Shown here in pieces: positions 34,566-48,770 of a DNA stretch of 64,000 nt (positions are counted from its first letter, which is position 1; every line of letters begins with the position of its first letter). Source of the stretch: Siphonodentalium dalli (lineage: Eukaryota > Mollusca > Scaphopoda > Gadilida > Siphonodentaliidae). Below the pieces are notes generated by a model. The model was given only the letters and a program-made list of their open reading frames with translations. It was not told where the DNA came from and made no database searches. The stretch spans positions 247,785,827 through 247,849,826 of the forward strand of contig CP136064.1 in NCBI GenBank assembly GCA_032622095.1, read 5' to 3'. The position numbers were made by a program, and so were the translations under genes.

Positions 34566-37500
34566 ACTTATTATCTGAACATTTCCTATGGGATAACTAC
34601 TCATCAATGATTCTTTTGTATAGAAAGGGTTAAACTTATTATCTGAACATTCCATATGGGATAACTACTCGTCAGTGATGTTTTAGTATAGAAAGGGTTA
34701 AACTTATTATCTGAACATTCCACATGGGATAACTACCCATCAGTGATGCTTTAGTATAGAAAGGGTTAAACTATTATCTGAACATTTCCTATAGGATAAC
34801 AACTCATCAGTGATGCATTAGTATAGAAAGGGTTAAACTTATTATCAGAACATTTCCTATGGGATAATACTGATCAATGATGCTTTAGTATAGAAAGGAT
34901 TAAACGTATTATCTGAACATTTCATATGGGATAACTACTCACCAGTGATGCTTTAGTATAGAAAGGGTTAAACTTATTATCAGAACATTTCATATTGGAT
35001 AATACTGATCAATGATGCTTTAGTATAGAAAGGGTTACATGTTTTATCAGTACATTTCCTATGGGATAACTACTCATCAATGATGCTTTAGTATAGAAAG
35101 GATTAAACGTATTATCTGAACATTTCATATGGGATAACTACTCATCAGTGATGCATTAGTATAGAATGGGTTAAACTTATTATTAGTACATTTCCTATGG
35201 GATATACTGATCAATGATGCTTTAGTATAGAAAGGGTTAAACGAATTATCTGAACATTCCATATTGGGTAACTACTCATCAGTGATGTTTTTGTATAGAA
35301 AGGGTTAATCTTATAATCAGAACATTTCTTATGCGATAACTACTCATCAATGATGCTTTAGTATAGAAAGGGTTAAACTTATTATCTGAACATTTCCTAT
35401 GGGATATCTGCTCATCAATGATGCTTTAGTATAGAAAGGGTTAAACTTATTATCTGAACATTTACTATGGGATAACTACTCATCAGTGATGCTTTATAGA
35501 AAGGGTTAGACTTATTATCTGAACATTTCCCATTGGATAACTACTCATCAGTGATGCTTTATAGAAATGGTTAAACTTATTATCTGAACATTTCCTATGG
35601 GATAACTACTCATCAGTGATGCTTTATAGAAAGGGTTAAATTTATTATCAGAACATTTCCTATGGGATAACTACTCATCAATGATTCTTTAGTATATAAA
35701 GGGTTAAACTTATTATCTGAACATTCCATATGGGATAACTACTCGTCAGTGATGCTTTAGTATAGAAAGGGTTAAACTTATTATCTGAACATTCCATATG
35801 GGATAACTACTCGTCAGTGATGTTTTAGTATAGAAAGGGTTAAACTTATTATCTGAACATTCCATATGGGATAACTACTCACCAGTGATGCTTTAGTATA
35901 GAAAGGGTTAAACTTATTATCTGAACATTTCCTATAGGATAACTACTCATCAGTGATGCTTTAGTATAGAAAGGGTTAAACTTATTATCAGAACATTTCC
36001 TATGGGATAATACTGATCAATGATGCTTTAGTATAGAAAGGATTAAACGTATTATCTGAACATTTCATATGGGATAACTACTCATCAGTGATGCTCTAGT
36101 ATAGAAAGGGTTAAACTTATTATCAGAACATTTCATATTGGATAATACTGATCAATGATGCTTTAGTATAGAAAGGGTTACACGTATTATCAGTACATTT
36201 CCTATGGGATAACTACTCATCAATGATGCTTTAGTATAGAAAGGGTTAAACGTATTATCTGAACATTTCATATCGGATAACTACTCATCAATGATGCTTT
36301 AGTATAGAATGGGTTAAACTTATTAGAATATTTCATATTGGATAATACTGATCAATGATGCTTTAGTATAGAAAGGGTTACACGTATTATCAGTACATTT
36401 CCTATGGGATAACTACTCATCAATGATGCTTTAGTATAGAAAGGGTTAAACGTATTATCTGAACATTTCATATCGGATAACTACTCATCAATGATGCTTT
36501 AGTATAGAAAGGGTTAAACGAATTATCTGAACATTCCATATGGGGTAACTACTCACCAGTGATGATTTAGTATAGAAAGGGTTAAACTATTATCAGAACA
36601 TTTCCTATGGGATAACTACTCATCAGTGATGTTTTAGTATAGAAAGGCTTAATCTTATAATCAGAACATTTCCTATGGGATAACTACTCATCGGTGATGG
36701 TTTAATATAGAAAGGGTTAAACTTATCAGAACATTTCATATTGGATAATACTGATCAATGATGCTTTAGTATAGAAAGGGTTACACGTATTATCAGAACA
36801 TTTCCTATGGGATAATACTGATCAATGATGATTTAGTATAGAAAGGGATAAACGTATTATCTGAACATTTCATATGGGATAACTACTCATCGGTGATGCT
36901 TTAGTATAGAAAGGGTTATTTAAACTTATTAGAACATTTCATATTGGATAATACTCATCAATGATGCTTTAGTATGGAAAGGATTAAACGAATTATCTGA
37001 ACATTCCATACGGGGTAACTACTCACCAGTGATGATTTAGTATAGAAAGGGTTAAACTATTATCAGAACATTTCCTATGGGATAACTACTCATCAGTGAT
37101 GCTTTAGTATGGAAAGGATTAAACGAATTATCTGAACATTCCATACGGGGTAACTACTCACCAGTGATGATTTAGTATAGAAAGGGTTAAACTATTATCA
37201 GAACATTTCCTATGGGATAACTACTCATCAGTGATGCTTTAGTATGGAAAGGATTAAACGAATTATCTGAACATTCCATACGGGGTAACTACTCACCAGT
37301 GATGATTTAGTATAGAAAGGGTTAAACTATTATCAGAACATTTCCTATGGGATAACTACTCATCAGTGATGCTTTAGTATGGAAAGGATTAAACGAATTA
37401 TCTGAACATTCCATACGGGGTAACTACTCACCAGTGATGATTTAGTATAGAAAGGGTTAAACTATTATCAGAACATTTCCTATGGGATAACTACTCATCA

Positions 37501-40500
37501 GTGATGCTTTAGTATAGAAAGGGTTATTTAAACTTATTAGAACATTTCATATTGGATAATACTCATCAATGATGCTTTAGTATGGAAAGGATTAAACGAA
37601 TTATCTGAACATTCCATACGGGGTAACTACTCACCAGTGATGATTTAGTATAGAAAGGGTTAAACTATTATCAGAACATTTCCTATGGGATAACTACTCA
37701 TCAGTGATGTTTTAGTATAGAAAGGGTTAATCTTATAATCAGAACATTTCCTATGGGATAACTACTCATCGGTGATGGTTTAACATAGAAAGGGTTAAAC
37801 TTATTATCAGTACATTTCCTATGGGACAACTACTCATCAATGATGCTTTAGTATAGAACGGGTTTAACTTATTATCTGAACATTTCCTATGGGATAACTA
37901 CTCATCGGTGATGCTTTATAGAAATGGTTAAACTTATTATCTGAACATTTCCTATGGGATAACTACTCATCAGTGATGCTTTATAGAAAGGGTTAAATTT
38001 ATTATCAGAACATTTCCTATGGGATAACTACTCATCAGTGATGTTTTAGTATAGAAAGGGTTAATCTTATAATCAGAACATTTCCTATGGGATAACTACT
38101 CATCGGTGATGGTTTAATATAGAAAGGGTTAAACTTATTATCAGAACATTTCATATTGGATAATACTGATCAATGATGCTTTAGTATAGAAAGGGTTACA
38201 TGTTTTATCAGTACATTTCCTATGGGATAACTACTCATCAATGATGCTTTAGTATAGAAAGGATTAAACGTATTATCTGAACATTTCATATGGGATAACT
38301 ACTCATCAGTGATGCATTAGTATAGAATGGGTTAAACTTATTATTAGTACATTTCCTATGGGATAATACTGATCAATGGTGCTTTAGTATAGAAAGGGTT
38401 AAACGAATTATCTGATCATTCCATATTGGGTAACTACTCATCAGTGATGTTTTTGTATAGAAAGGGTTAATCTTATAATCAGAACATTTCTTATGCGATA
38501 ACTACTCATCAATGATGCTTTAGTATAGAAAGGGTTAAACTTATTATCTGAACATTTCCTATGGGATATCTGCTCATCAATGATGCTTTAGTATAGAAAG
38601 GGTTAAACTTATTATCTGAACATTTCCTATGGGATAACTGCTCATCAATGATGCTTTAGTATAGAAAGGGTTAAACTTATTATCTGAACATTTCATATGG
38701 GATAACTACTCATCAGTGATGCTTTATAGAAAGGGTTAGACTTATTATCTGAACATTTCCCATGGGATAAATACTCATCAGTGATGCTTTATAGAAATGG
38801 TTAAACTTATTATCTGAACATTTCCTATGGGATAACTACTCATCAGTGATGCTTTATAGAAAGGGTTAAATTTATTATCAGAACATTTCCTATGGGATAA
38901 CTACTCATCAATGATTCTTTAGTATATAAAGGGTTAAACTTATTATCTGAACATTCCATATGGGATAACTACTCGTCAGTGATGCTTTAGTATAGAAAGG
39001 GTTAAACTTATTATCTGAACATTCCATATGGGATAACTACTCGTCAGTGATGTTTTAGTATAGAAAGGGTTAAACTTATTATCTGAACATTCCATATGGG
39101 ATAACTACTCACCAGTGATGCTTTAGTATAGAAAGGGTTAAACTTATTATCTGAACATTTCCTATAGGATAACTACTCATCAGTGATGCTTTAGTATAGA
39201 AAGAGTTAAACTTATTATCAGAACATTTCCTATGGGATAATACTGATCAATGATGCTTTAGTATAGAAAGGATTAAACGTATTATCTGAACATTTCATAT
39301 GGGATAACTACTCATCAGTGATGCTCTAGTATAGAAAGGGTTAAACTTATTATCAGAACATTTCATATTGGATAATACTGATCAATGATGCTTTAGTATA
39401 CAAAGGGTTACACGTATTATCAGTACATTTCCTATGGGATAACTACTCATCAATGATGCTTTAGTATAGAAAGGGTTAAACGTATTATCTGAACATTTCA
39501 TATCGGATAACTACTCATCAATGATGCTTTAGTATAGAATGGGTTAAACTTATTAGAATATTTCATATTGGATAATACTGATCAATGATGCTTTAGTATA
39601 GAAAGGGTTACACGTATTATCAGTACATTTCCTATGGGATAACTACTCATCAATGATGCTTTAGTATAGAAAGGGTTAAACGTATTATCTGAACATTTCA
39701 TATCGGATAACTACTCATCAATGATGCTTTAGTATAGAAAGGGTTAAACGAATTATCTGAACATTCCATATGGGGTAACTACTCACCAGTGATGATTTAG
39801 TATAGAAAGGGTTAAACTATTATCAGAACATTTCCTATGGGATAACTACTCATCAGTGATGTTTTAGTATAGAAAGGCTTAATCTTATAATCAGAACATT
39901 TCCTATGGGATAACTACTCATCGGTAATGGTTTAATATAGAAAGGGTTAAACTTATCAGAACATTTCATATTGGATAATACTGATCAATGATGCTTTAGT
40001 ATAGAAAGGGTTACACGTATTATCAGAACATTTCCTATGGGATAATACTGATCAATGATGATTTAGTATAGAAAGGGTTACATGTTTTATCAGTACATTT
40101 CCTATGGGATAACTACTCATCAATGATGCTTTAGTATAGAAAGGATTAAACGTATTATCTGAACATTTCATATGGGATAACTACTCATCAGTGATGCATT
40201 AGTATAGAATGGGTTAAACTTATTATTAGTACATTTCCTATGGGATAATACTGATCAATGGTGCTTTAGTATAGAAAGGGTTAAACGAATTATCTGATCA
40301 TTCCATATTGGGTAACTACTCATCAGTGATGTTTTTGTATAGAAAGGGTTAATCTTATAATCAGAACATTTCTTATGCGATAACTACTCATCAGTGATGG
40401 TTTAATATAGAAATGGTTAAACTTATTATCATTACATTTCCTATGGGATAACTACTCATCAATGATGCTTTAGTATAGAAAGGGTTAAACTTATTATCTG

Positions 40501-43500
40501 AACATTTCCTATGGGATATCTGCTCATCAATGATGCTTTAGTATAGAAAGGGTTAAACTTATTATCTGAACATTTCCTATGGGATAACTGCTCATCAATG
40601 ATGCTTTAGTATAGAAAGGGTTAAACTTATTATCTGAACATTTCATATGGGATAACTACTCATCAGTGATGCTTTATAGAAAGGGTTAGACTTATTATCT
40701 GAACATTTCCCATGGGATAACTACTCATCAGTGATGCTTTATAGAAATGGTTAAACTTATTATCTGAACATTTCCTATGGGATAACTACTCATCAGTGAT
40801 GCTTTATAGAAAGGGTTAAATTTATTATCAGAACATTTCCTATGGGATAACTACTCATCAATGATTCTTTAGTATATAAAGGGTTAAACTTATTATCTGA
40901 ACATTCCATATGGGATAACTACTCGTCAGTGATGCTTTAGTATAGAAAGGGTTAAACTTATTATCTGAACATTCCATATGGGATAACTACTCGTCAGTGA
41001 TGTTTTAGTATAGAAAGGGTTAAACTTATTATCTGAACATTCCATATGGGATAACTACTCACCAGTGATGCTTTAGTATAGAAAGGGTTAAACTTATTAT
41101 CTGAACATTTCCTATAGGATAACTACTCATCAGTGATGCTTTAGTATAGAAAGAGTTAAACTTATTATCAGAACATTTCCTATGGGATAATACTGATCAA
41201 TGATGCTTTAGTATAGAAAGGATTAAACGTATTATCTGAACATTTCATATGGGATAACTACTCATCAGTGATGCTCTAGTATAGAAAGGGTTAAACTTAT
41301 TATCAGAACATTTCATATTGGATAATACTGATCAATGATGCTTTAGTATACAAAGGGTTACACGTATTATCAGTACATTTCCTATGGGATAACTACTCAT
41401 CAATGATGCTTTAGTATAGAAAGGGTTAAACGTATTATCTGAACATTTCATATCGGATAACTACTCATCAATGATGCTTTAGTATAGAATGGGTTAAACT
41501 TATTAGAATATTTCATATTGGATAATACTGATCAATGATGCTTTAGTATAGAAAGGGTTACACGTATTATCAGTACATTTCCTATGGGATAACTACTCAT
41601 CAATGATGCTTTAGTATAGAAAGGGTTAAACGTATTATCTGAACATTTCATATCGGATAACTACTCATCAATGATGCTTTAGTATAGAAAGGGTTAAACG
41701 AATTATCTGAACATTCCATATGGGGTAACTACTCACCAGTGATGATTTAGTATAGAAAGGGTTAAACTATTATCAGAACATTTCCTATGGGATAACTACT
41801 CATCAGTGATGTTTTAGTATAGAAAGGCTTAATCTTATAATCAGAACATTTCCTATGGGATAACTACTCATCGGTAATGGTTTAATATAGAAAGGGTTAA
41901 ACTTATCAGAACATTTCATATTGGATAATACTGATCAATGATGCTTTAGTATAGAAAGGGTTACACGTATTATCAGAACATTTCCTATGGGATAATACTG
42001 ATCAATGATGATTTAGTATAGAAAGGGTTACATGTTTTATCAGTACATTTCCTATGGGATAACTACTCATCAATGATGCTTTAGTATAGAAAGGATTAAA
42101 CGTATTATCTGAACATTTCATATGGGATAACTACTCATCAGTGATGCATTAGTATAGAATGGGTTAAACTTATTATTAGTACATTTCCTATGGGATAATA
42201 CTGATCAATGGTGCTTTAGTATAGAAAGGGTTAAACGAATTATCTGATCATTCCATATTGGGTAACTACTCATCAGTGATGTTTTTGTATAGAAAGGGTT
42301 AATCTTATAATCAGAACATTTCTTATGCGATAACTACTCATCAGTGATGGTTTAATATAGAAATGGTTAAACTTATTATCATTACATTTCCTATGGGATA
42401 ACTACTCATCAATGATGCTTTAGTATAGAAAGGGTTAAACTTATTATCTGAACATTTCCTATGGGATATCTGCTCATCAATGATGCTTTAGTATAGAAAG
42501 GGTTAAACTTATTATCTGAACATTTCCTATGGGATAACTGCTCATCAATGATGCTTTAGTATAGAAAGGGTTAAACTTATTATCTGAACATTTCATATGG
42601 GATAACTACTCATCAGTGATGCTTTATAGAAAGGGTTAGACTTATTATCTGAACATTTCCCATGGGATAACTACTCATCAGTGATGCTTTATAGAAATGG
42701 TTAAACTTATTATCTGAACATTTCCTATGGGATAACTACTCATCAGTGATGCTTTATAGAAAGGGTTAAATTTATTATCAGAACATTTCCTATGGGATAA
42801 CTACTCATCAATGATTCTTTAGTATATAAAGGGTTAAACTTATTATCTGAACATTCCATATGGGATAACTACTCGTCAGTGATGCTTTAGTATAGAAAGG
42901 GTTAAACTTATTATCTGAACATTCCATATGGGATAACTACTCGTCAGTGATGTTTTAGTATAGAAAGGGTTAAACTTATTATCTGAACATTCCATATGGG
43001 ATAACTACTCACCAGTGATGCTTTAGTATAGAAAGGGTTAAACTTATTATCTGAACATTTCCTATAGGATAACTACTCATCAGTGATGCTTTAGTATAGA
43101 AAGAGTTAAACTTATTATCAGAACATTTCCTATGGGATAATACTGATCAATGATGCTTTAGTATAGAAAGGATTAAACGTATTATCTGAACATTTCATAT
43201 GGGATAACTACTCATCAGTGATGCTCTAGTATAGAAAGGGTTAAACTTATTATCAGAACATTTCATATTGGATAATACTGATCAATGATGCTTTAGTATA
43301 CAAAGGGTTACACGTATTATCAGTACATTTCCTATGGGATAACTACTCATCAATGATGCTTTAGTATAGAAAGGGTTAAACGTATTATCTGAACATTTCA
43401 TATCGGATAACTACTCATCAATGATGCTTTAGTATAGAATGGGTTAAACTTATTAGAATATTTCATATTGGATAATACTGATCAATGATGCTTTAGTATA

Positions 43501-46500
43501 GAAAGGGTTACACGTATTATCAGTACATTTCCTATGGGATAACTACTCATCAATGATGCTTTAGTATAGAAAGGGTTAAACGTATTATCTGAACATTTCA
43601 TATCGGATAACTACTCATCAATGATGCTTTAGTATAGAAAGGGTTAAACGAATTATCTGAACATTCCATATGGGGTAACTACTCACCAGTGATGATTTAG
43701 TATAGAAAGGGTTAAACTATTATCAGAACATTTCCTATGGGATAACTACTCATCAGTGATGTTTTAGTATAGAAAGGCTTAATCTTATAATCAGAACATT
43801 TCCTATGGGATAACTACTCATCGGTAATGGTTTAATATAGAAAGGGTTAAACTTATCAGAACATTTCATATTGGATAATACTGATCAATGATGCTTTAGT
43901 ATAGAAAGGGTTACACGTATTATCAGAACATTTCCTATGGGATAATACTGATCAATGATGATTTAGTATAGAAAGGGATAAACGTATTATCTGAACATTT
44001 CATATGGGATAACTACTCATCGGTGATGCTTTAGTATAGAAAGGGTTATTTAAACTTATTAGAACATTTCATATTGGATAATACTCATCAATGATGCTTT
44101 AGTATGGAAAGGATTAAACGAATTATCTGAACATTCCATACGGGGTAACTACTCACCAGTGATGATTTAGTATAGAAAGGGTTAAACTATTATCAGAACA
44201 TTTCCTATGGGATAACTACTCATCAGTGATGCTTTAGTATGGAAAGGATTAAACGAATTATCTGAACATTCCATACGGGGTAACTACTCACCAGTGATGA
44301 TTTAGTATAGAAAGGGTTAAACTATTATCAGAACATTTCCTATGGGATAACTACTCATCAGTGATGCTTTAGTATGGAAAGGATTAAACGAATTATCTGA
44401 ACATTCCATACGGGGTAACTACTCACCAGTGATGATTTAGTATAGAAAGGGTTAAACTATTATCAGAACATTTCCTATGGGATAACTACTCATCAGTGAT
44501 GCTTTAGTATGGAAAGGATTAAACGAATTATCTGAACATTCCATACGGGGTAACTACTCACCAGTGATGATTTAGTATAGAAAGGGTTAAACTATTATCA
44601 GAACATTTCCTATGGGATAACTACTCATCAGTGATGCTTTAGTATAGAAAGGGTTATTTAAACTTATTAGAACATTTCATATTGGATAATACTCATCAAT
44701 GATGCTTTAGTATGGAAAGGATTAAACGAATTATCTGAACATTCCATACGGGGTAACTACTCACCAGTGATGATTTAGTATAGAAAGGGTTAAACTATTA
44801 TCAGAACATTTCCTATGGGATAACTACTCATCAGTGATGTTTTAGTATAGAAAGGGTTAATCTTATAATCAGAACATTTCCTATGGGATAACTACTCATC
44901 GGTGATGGTTTAATATAGAAAGGGTTAAACTTATTATCAGTACATTTCCTATGGGACAACTACTCATCAATGATGCTTTAGTATAGAACGGGTTTAACTT
45001 ATTATCTGAACATTTCCTATGGGATAACTACTCATCGGTGATGCTTTATAGAAATGGTTAAACTTATTATCTGAACATTTCCTATGGGATAACTACTCAT
45101 CAGTGATGCTTTATAGAAAGGGTTAAATTTATTATCAGAACATTTCCTATGGGATAACTACTCATCAGTGATGTTTTAGTATAGAAAGGGTTAATCTTAT
45201 AATCAGAACATTTCCTATGGGATAACTACTCATCGGTGATGGTTTAATATAGAAAGGGTTAAACTTATTATCAGAACATTTCATATTGGATAATACTGAT
45301 CAATGATGCTTTAGTATAGAAAGGGTTACATGTTTTATCAGTACATTTCCTATGGGATAACTACTCATCAATGATGCTTTCGTATAGAAAGGATTAAACG
45401 TATTATCTGAACATTTCATATGGGATAACTACTCACCAGTGATGCATTAGTATAGAATGGGTTAAACTTATTATTAGTACATTTCCTATGGGATAATACT
45501 GATCAATGGTGCTTTAGTATAGAAAGGGTTAAACGAATTATCTGATCATTCCATATTGGGTAACTACTCATCAGTGATGTTTTTGTATAGAAAGGGTTAA
45601 TCTTATAATCAGAACATTTCATATGGGATAACTACTCATCAATGATGCTCTAGTATAGAAAGGGTTAAACTTATTATCAGAACATTTCATATTGGATAAT
45701 ACTGATCAATGATGCTTTAGTATACAAAGGGTTACACGTATTATCAGTACATTTCCTATGGGATAACTACTCATCAATGATGCTTTAGTATAGAAAGGGT
45801 TAAACGTATTATCTGAACATTTCATATCGGATAACTACTCATCAATGATGCTTTAGTATAGAATGGGTTAAACTTATTAGAATATTTCATATTGGATAAT
45901 ACTGATCAATGATGCTTTAGTATAGAAAGGGTTACACGTATTATCAGTACATTTCCTATGGGATAACTACTCATCAATGATGCTTTAGTATAGAAAGGGT
46001 TAAACGTATTATCTGAACATTTCATATCGGATAACTACTCATCAATGATGCTTTAGTATAGAAAGGGTTAAACGAATTATCTGAACATTCCATATGGGGT
46101 AACTACTCACCAGTGATGATTTAGTATAGAAAGGGTTAAACTATTATCAGAACATTTCCTATGGGATAACTACTCATCAGTGATTTTTAGTATAGAAAGG
46201 CTTAATCTTATAATCAGAACATTTCCTATGGGATAATACTCATCGGTGATGGTTTAATATAGAAAGGGTTAAACTTATCAGAACATTTCATATTGGATAA
46301 TACTGATCAATGATGCTTTAGTATAGAAAGGGTTACACGTATTATCAGAACATTTCCTATGGGATAATACTGATCAATGATGATTTAGTATAGAAAGGGA
46401 TAAACGTATTATCTGAACATTTCATATGGGATAACTACTCATCAGTTATGCTTTAGTATAGAAAGGGTTATTTAAACTTATTAGAACATTTCATATTGGA

Positions 46501-47279
46501 TAATACTCATCAATGATGCTTTAGTATGGAAAGGGTTAAACGAATTATCTGAACATTCCATACGGGGTAACTACTCACCAGTGATGATTTAGTATAGAAA
46601 GGGTTAAACTATTATCAGAACATTTCCTATGGGATAACTACTCATCAGTGATGTTTTATTATAGAAAGGGTTAATCTTATAATCAGAACATTTCCTATGG
46701 GATAACTACTCATCGGTGATGGTTTAATATAGAAAGGGTTAAACTTATTATCAGTACATTTCCTATGGGACAACTACTCATCAATGATGCTTTAGTATAG
46801 AAAGGGTTAAACTTATTATCTGAACATTTCCTATGGGATAACTACTCATCGGTGATGCTTTATAGAAATGGTTAAACTTATTATCTGAACATTTCCTATG
46901 GGATAACTACTCATCAGTGATGCTTTATAGAAAGGGTTAAATTTATTATCTGAACATTTCCTATGGGATAACTACTCATCAGTGATATTTAGTATATAAA
47001 GGGTTAAACTTATTATTTGAACATTTCCTATGGGATAACTACTCATCAGTGATGCTTTATAGAAAGGGTTAAACTTATTATCTGAACATTTCCTGTGGGA
47101 TAACTACTCATCGGTGATGCTTTGGTATAGAAAGGGTTAAACTTATTATCTGAACATTTCCTATGGGATAACTACTCATCAGTGATGCTTTATAGAAAGG
47201 GTTAAACTTATTATCTGAACATTTCCTATGGGATAACTACTCATCAACGATACTTTACTATAGAATGGAAAGGGTTTAA
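34490..47279. repeat. 68-bp satellite array derived from a TTAA MITE end
   Basis: About 12.8 kb of tandem monomers, roughly 190 by length. The consensus runs GTTAAACTTATTATCTGAAC, ATTTCCTATGGGATAACTAC, TCATCAGTGATGCTTTAGTA, TAGAAAGG. Each monomer contains the MITE right terminal repeat joined to TTAA. Variants of 61-70 bp recur in fixed order, giving higher-order units. The array ends at GAAAGGGTTTAAT (47268-47280), again on a terminal-repeat/TTAA junction. No coding frame persists. Confidence 0.95.
38199..43970. repeat. Higher-order repeat of ~1950 bp, three copies
   Basis: Marker monomers recur at 1950-bp spacing: ATGATTCTTTAGTATATAAA at 38911, 40861 and 42811; GTTACATGTTTTATCAG near 40079 and 42029. 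In the lines compared the copies are essentially identical. The first copy is one monomer shorter (1882 bp). From about 42811 the sequence then follows the order seen from 35681, an offset of 7130 bp. Confidence 0.8.
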
Positions 47280-47832
47280 TTCATTTAGACGCGTTCAGAT
47301 GGCGTCTAACATTATAAGGCGGATATATATCATATCATATCACACATTTCTTGCATAGCGCACATGTCCCCGAGGTTTCAATGCGCTTGACAAACATATT
47401 ACAATCAAATAACAAATTTATAGTTCAAGCATGTGATAATTCTGTACCACGCACTACAAGCTGGTTCATTAGTTTATCGCCCAAATGTTCAGAATAATTC
47501 CGTGAATACAATATAATCTTCGATCCAAAGATAAACCGAGGGGTTATTACCTTTTGGCACGTTGCGGGGATCAACAGATGATCGCATTAAATACTTCATA
47601 ACGGGCTTTCTCGTATACATATACACATAGGAAAGACGTTTTGAAAAGGTAGACATTGTCGGGTTAGAAAGAATAAAAGGTATTTTTCATCAACACGAAT
47701 AATATTCTATGTTAGTATCTTCCTTTCGCGGTAACAATAAAGAGCGTTTTCCTCACATATATGCGGACCGTCGATCGCTGTTAATCAATTTCAAAAGACT
47801 CTTCGGTGAGTTGTTATAGTGAATATACATTC
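47280..47832. other. No recognisable feature
   Basis: Contains one ACAATAAAGAGCGTTTT motif at 47734-47750; otherwise nothing. Confidence 0.4.
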
Positions 47833-47835
47833 AGT

Positions 47836-48339
47836 ATGTTATATAGACCTACGTATTCAAGAATTTATTTCAGTATATGTTATATAGACCTACGTATTCA
47901 AGTATTTATTTCAGTATGTTATATAGACCTACGTATTCAAGTATTTATTTCAGTATGTTATATAGACCTACGTATTCAAGTATTTATTTCAGTATGTTAT
48001 ATAGACCTACGTATTCAAGTATTTATTTCAGGTTGTTATATAGACCTACATATTCAAGTATTTATTTCAGTATGTTATATAGACCTACGTATTCAAGTAT
48101 TTATTTCAGTATGTTATATAGACCTACATATTCAAGTATTTATTTCAGGTTGTTATATAGACCTACATATTCAAGTATTTATTTCAGTATGTTATATAGA
48201 CCTACGTATTCAAGTATTTATTTCAGTATGTTATATAGACCTACGTATTCAGTATTTATTTCAGTATGTTATATAGACCTACGTATTCAAGTATTTATTG
48301 CAGTATGTTATATAGACCTACGTATTCAAGTATTTATCG
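47836..48339. repeat. 39-bp minisatellite, ~13 units
   Basis: Unit: TATGTTATATAGACCTACGT, ATTCAAG, TATTTATTTCAG. 39 bp is a multiple of three and two frames lack stops, so two overlapping frames stay open (13-residue period, YIDLRIQVFISVC or MLYRPTYSSIYFS). The residue pattern shows no sign of selection and no splice or promoter context was seen, so these are taken as chance frames. Confidence 0.9.
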
Positions 48340-48585
48340 ACCTGTTCACTCCGGTACGTAATAAAGTTACTATAGATTTGATAAAAAGTCTGAAGATTAT
48401 TACACATGTATGTCCTTTAAATGTCGACGTGGTGTTGGTTTAATCGCAATTAAATTGAAGTTAGTAAACACAGAAGAAAGAACTTCCCTGTATATCGTGT
48501 TAAATAAAGAATAAATTCCGCAGAAACATTCAGTTATAATTTGATTTAATTGATCACCTGGTGATATGCTCACGTTTGTAGAATC
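48340..48585. other. No recognisable feature
   Basis: Nothing supported. Confidence 0.4.
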
Positions 48586-48611
48586 ATGATTGCTGTCTAT
48601 TTTTTTTTCAG

Positions 48612-48770
48612 TATTCCGGAACTAATGCCCATTATCAACAGGATGTCAATGCCATCGAAACAGTTACCAAGGCAACATTATAGAATTATACCCAGTTTTC
48701 GGGCAGCTGCAATAACTCCCTCCATCTCAGTTCATCAGAACATGATTTCACAGAGTATCAAAAACGACGG
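48612..48770 (+). CDS. Candidate internal exon, product unrecognised
   Basis: Best splice context in the window: acceptor GCTGTCTATTTTTTTTTCAG and donor GACGG|GTAAGG. The 159 bp between are open in one frame only, entering and leaving in phase 2, so the exon could be skipped without changing frame. It reads IPELMPIINRMSMPSKQLP, then RQHYRIIPSFRAAAITPSIS and VHQNMISQSIKND. Basic and Ser/Met-rich, with no recognised domain. Could join 27722-27919 and 59556-59715 by phase. Confidence 0.5.

Noticed and set aside
34490-47279. CRISPR-like array (regular repeats)
   Set aside because: Monomers are contiguous with no unique spacers, and the setting is eukaryotic.
47806-48443. Two long + strand frames of 156 and 188 codons
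   Set aside because: Entirely explained by a 39-bp repeat lacking stops in two frames, with no splice or promoter support.
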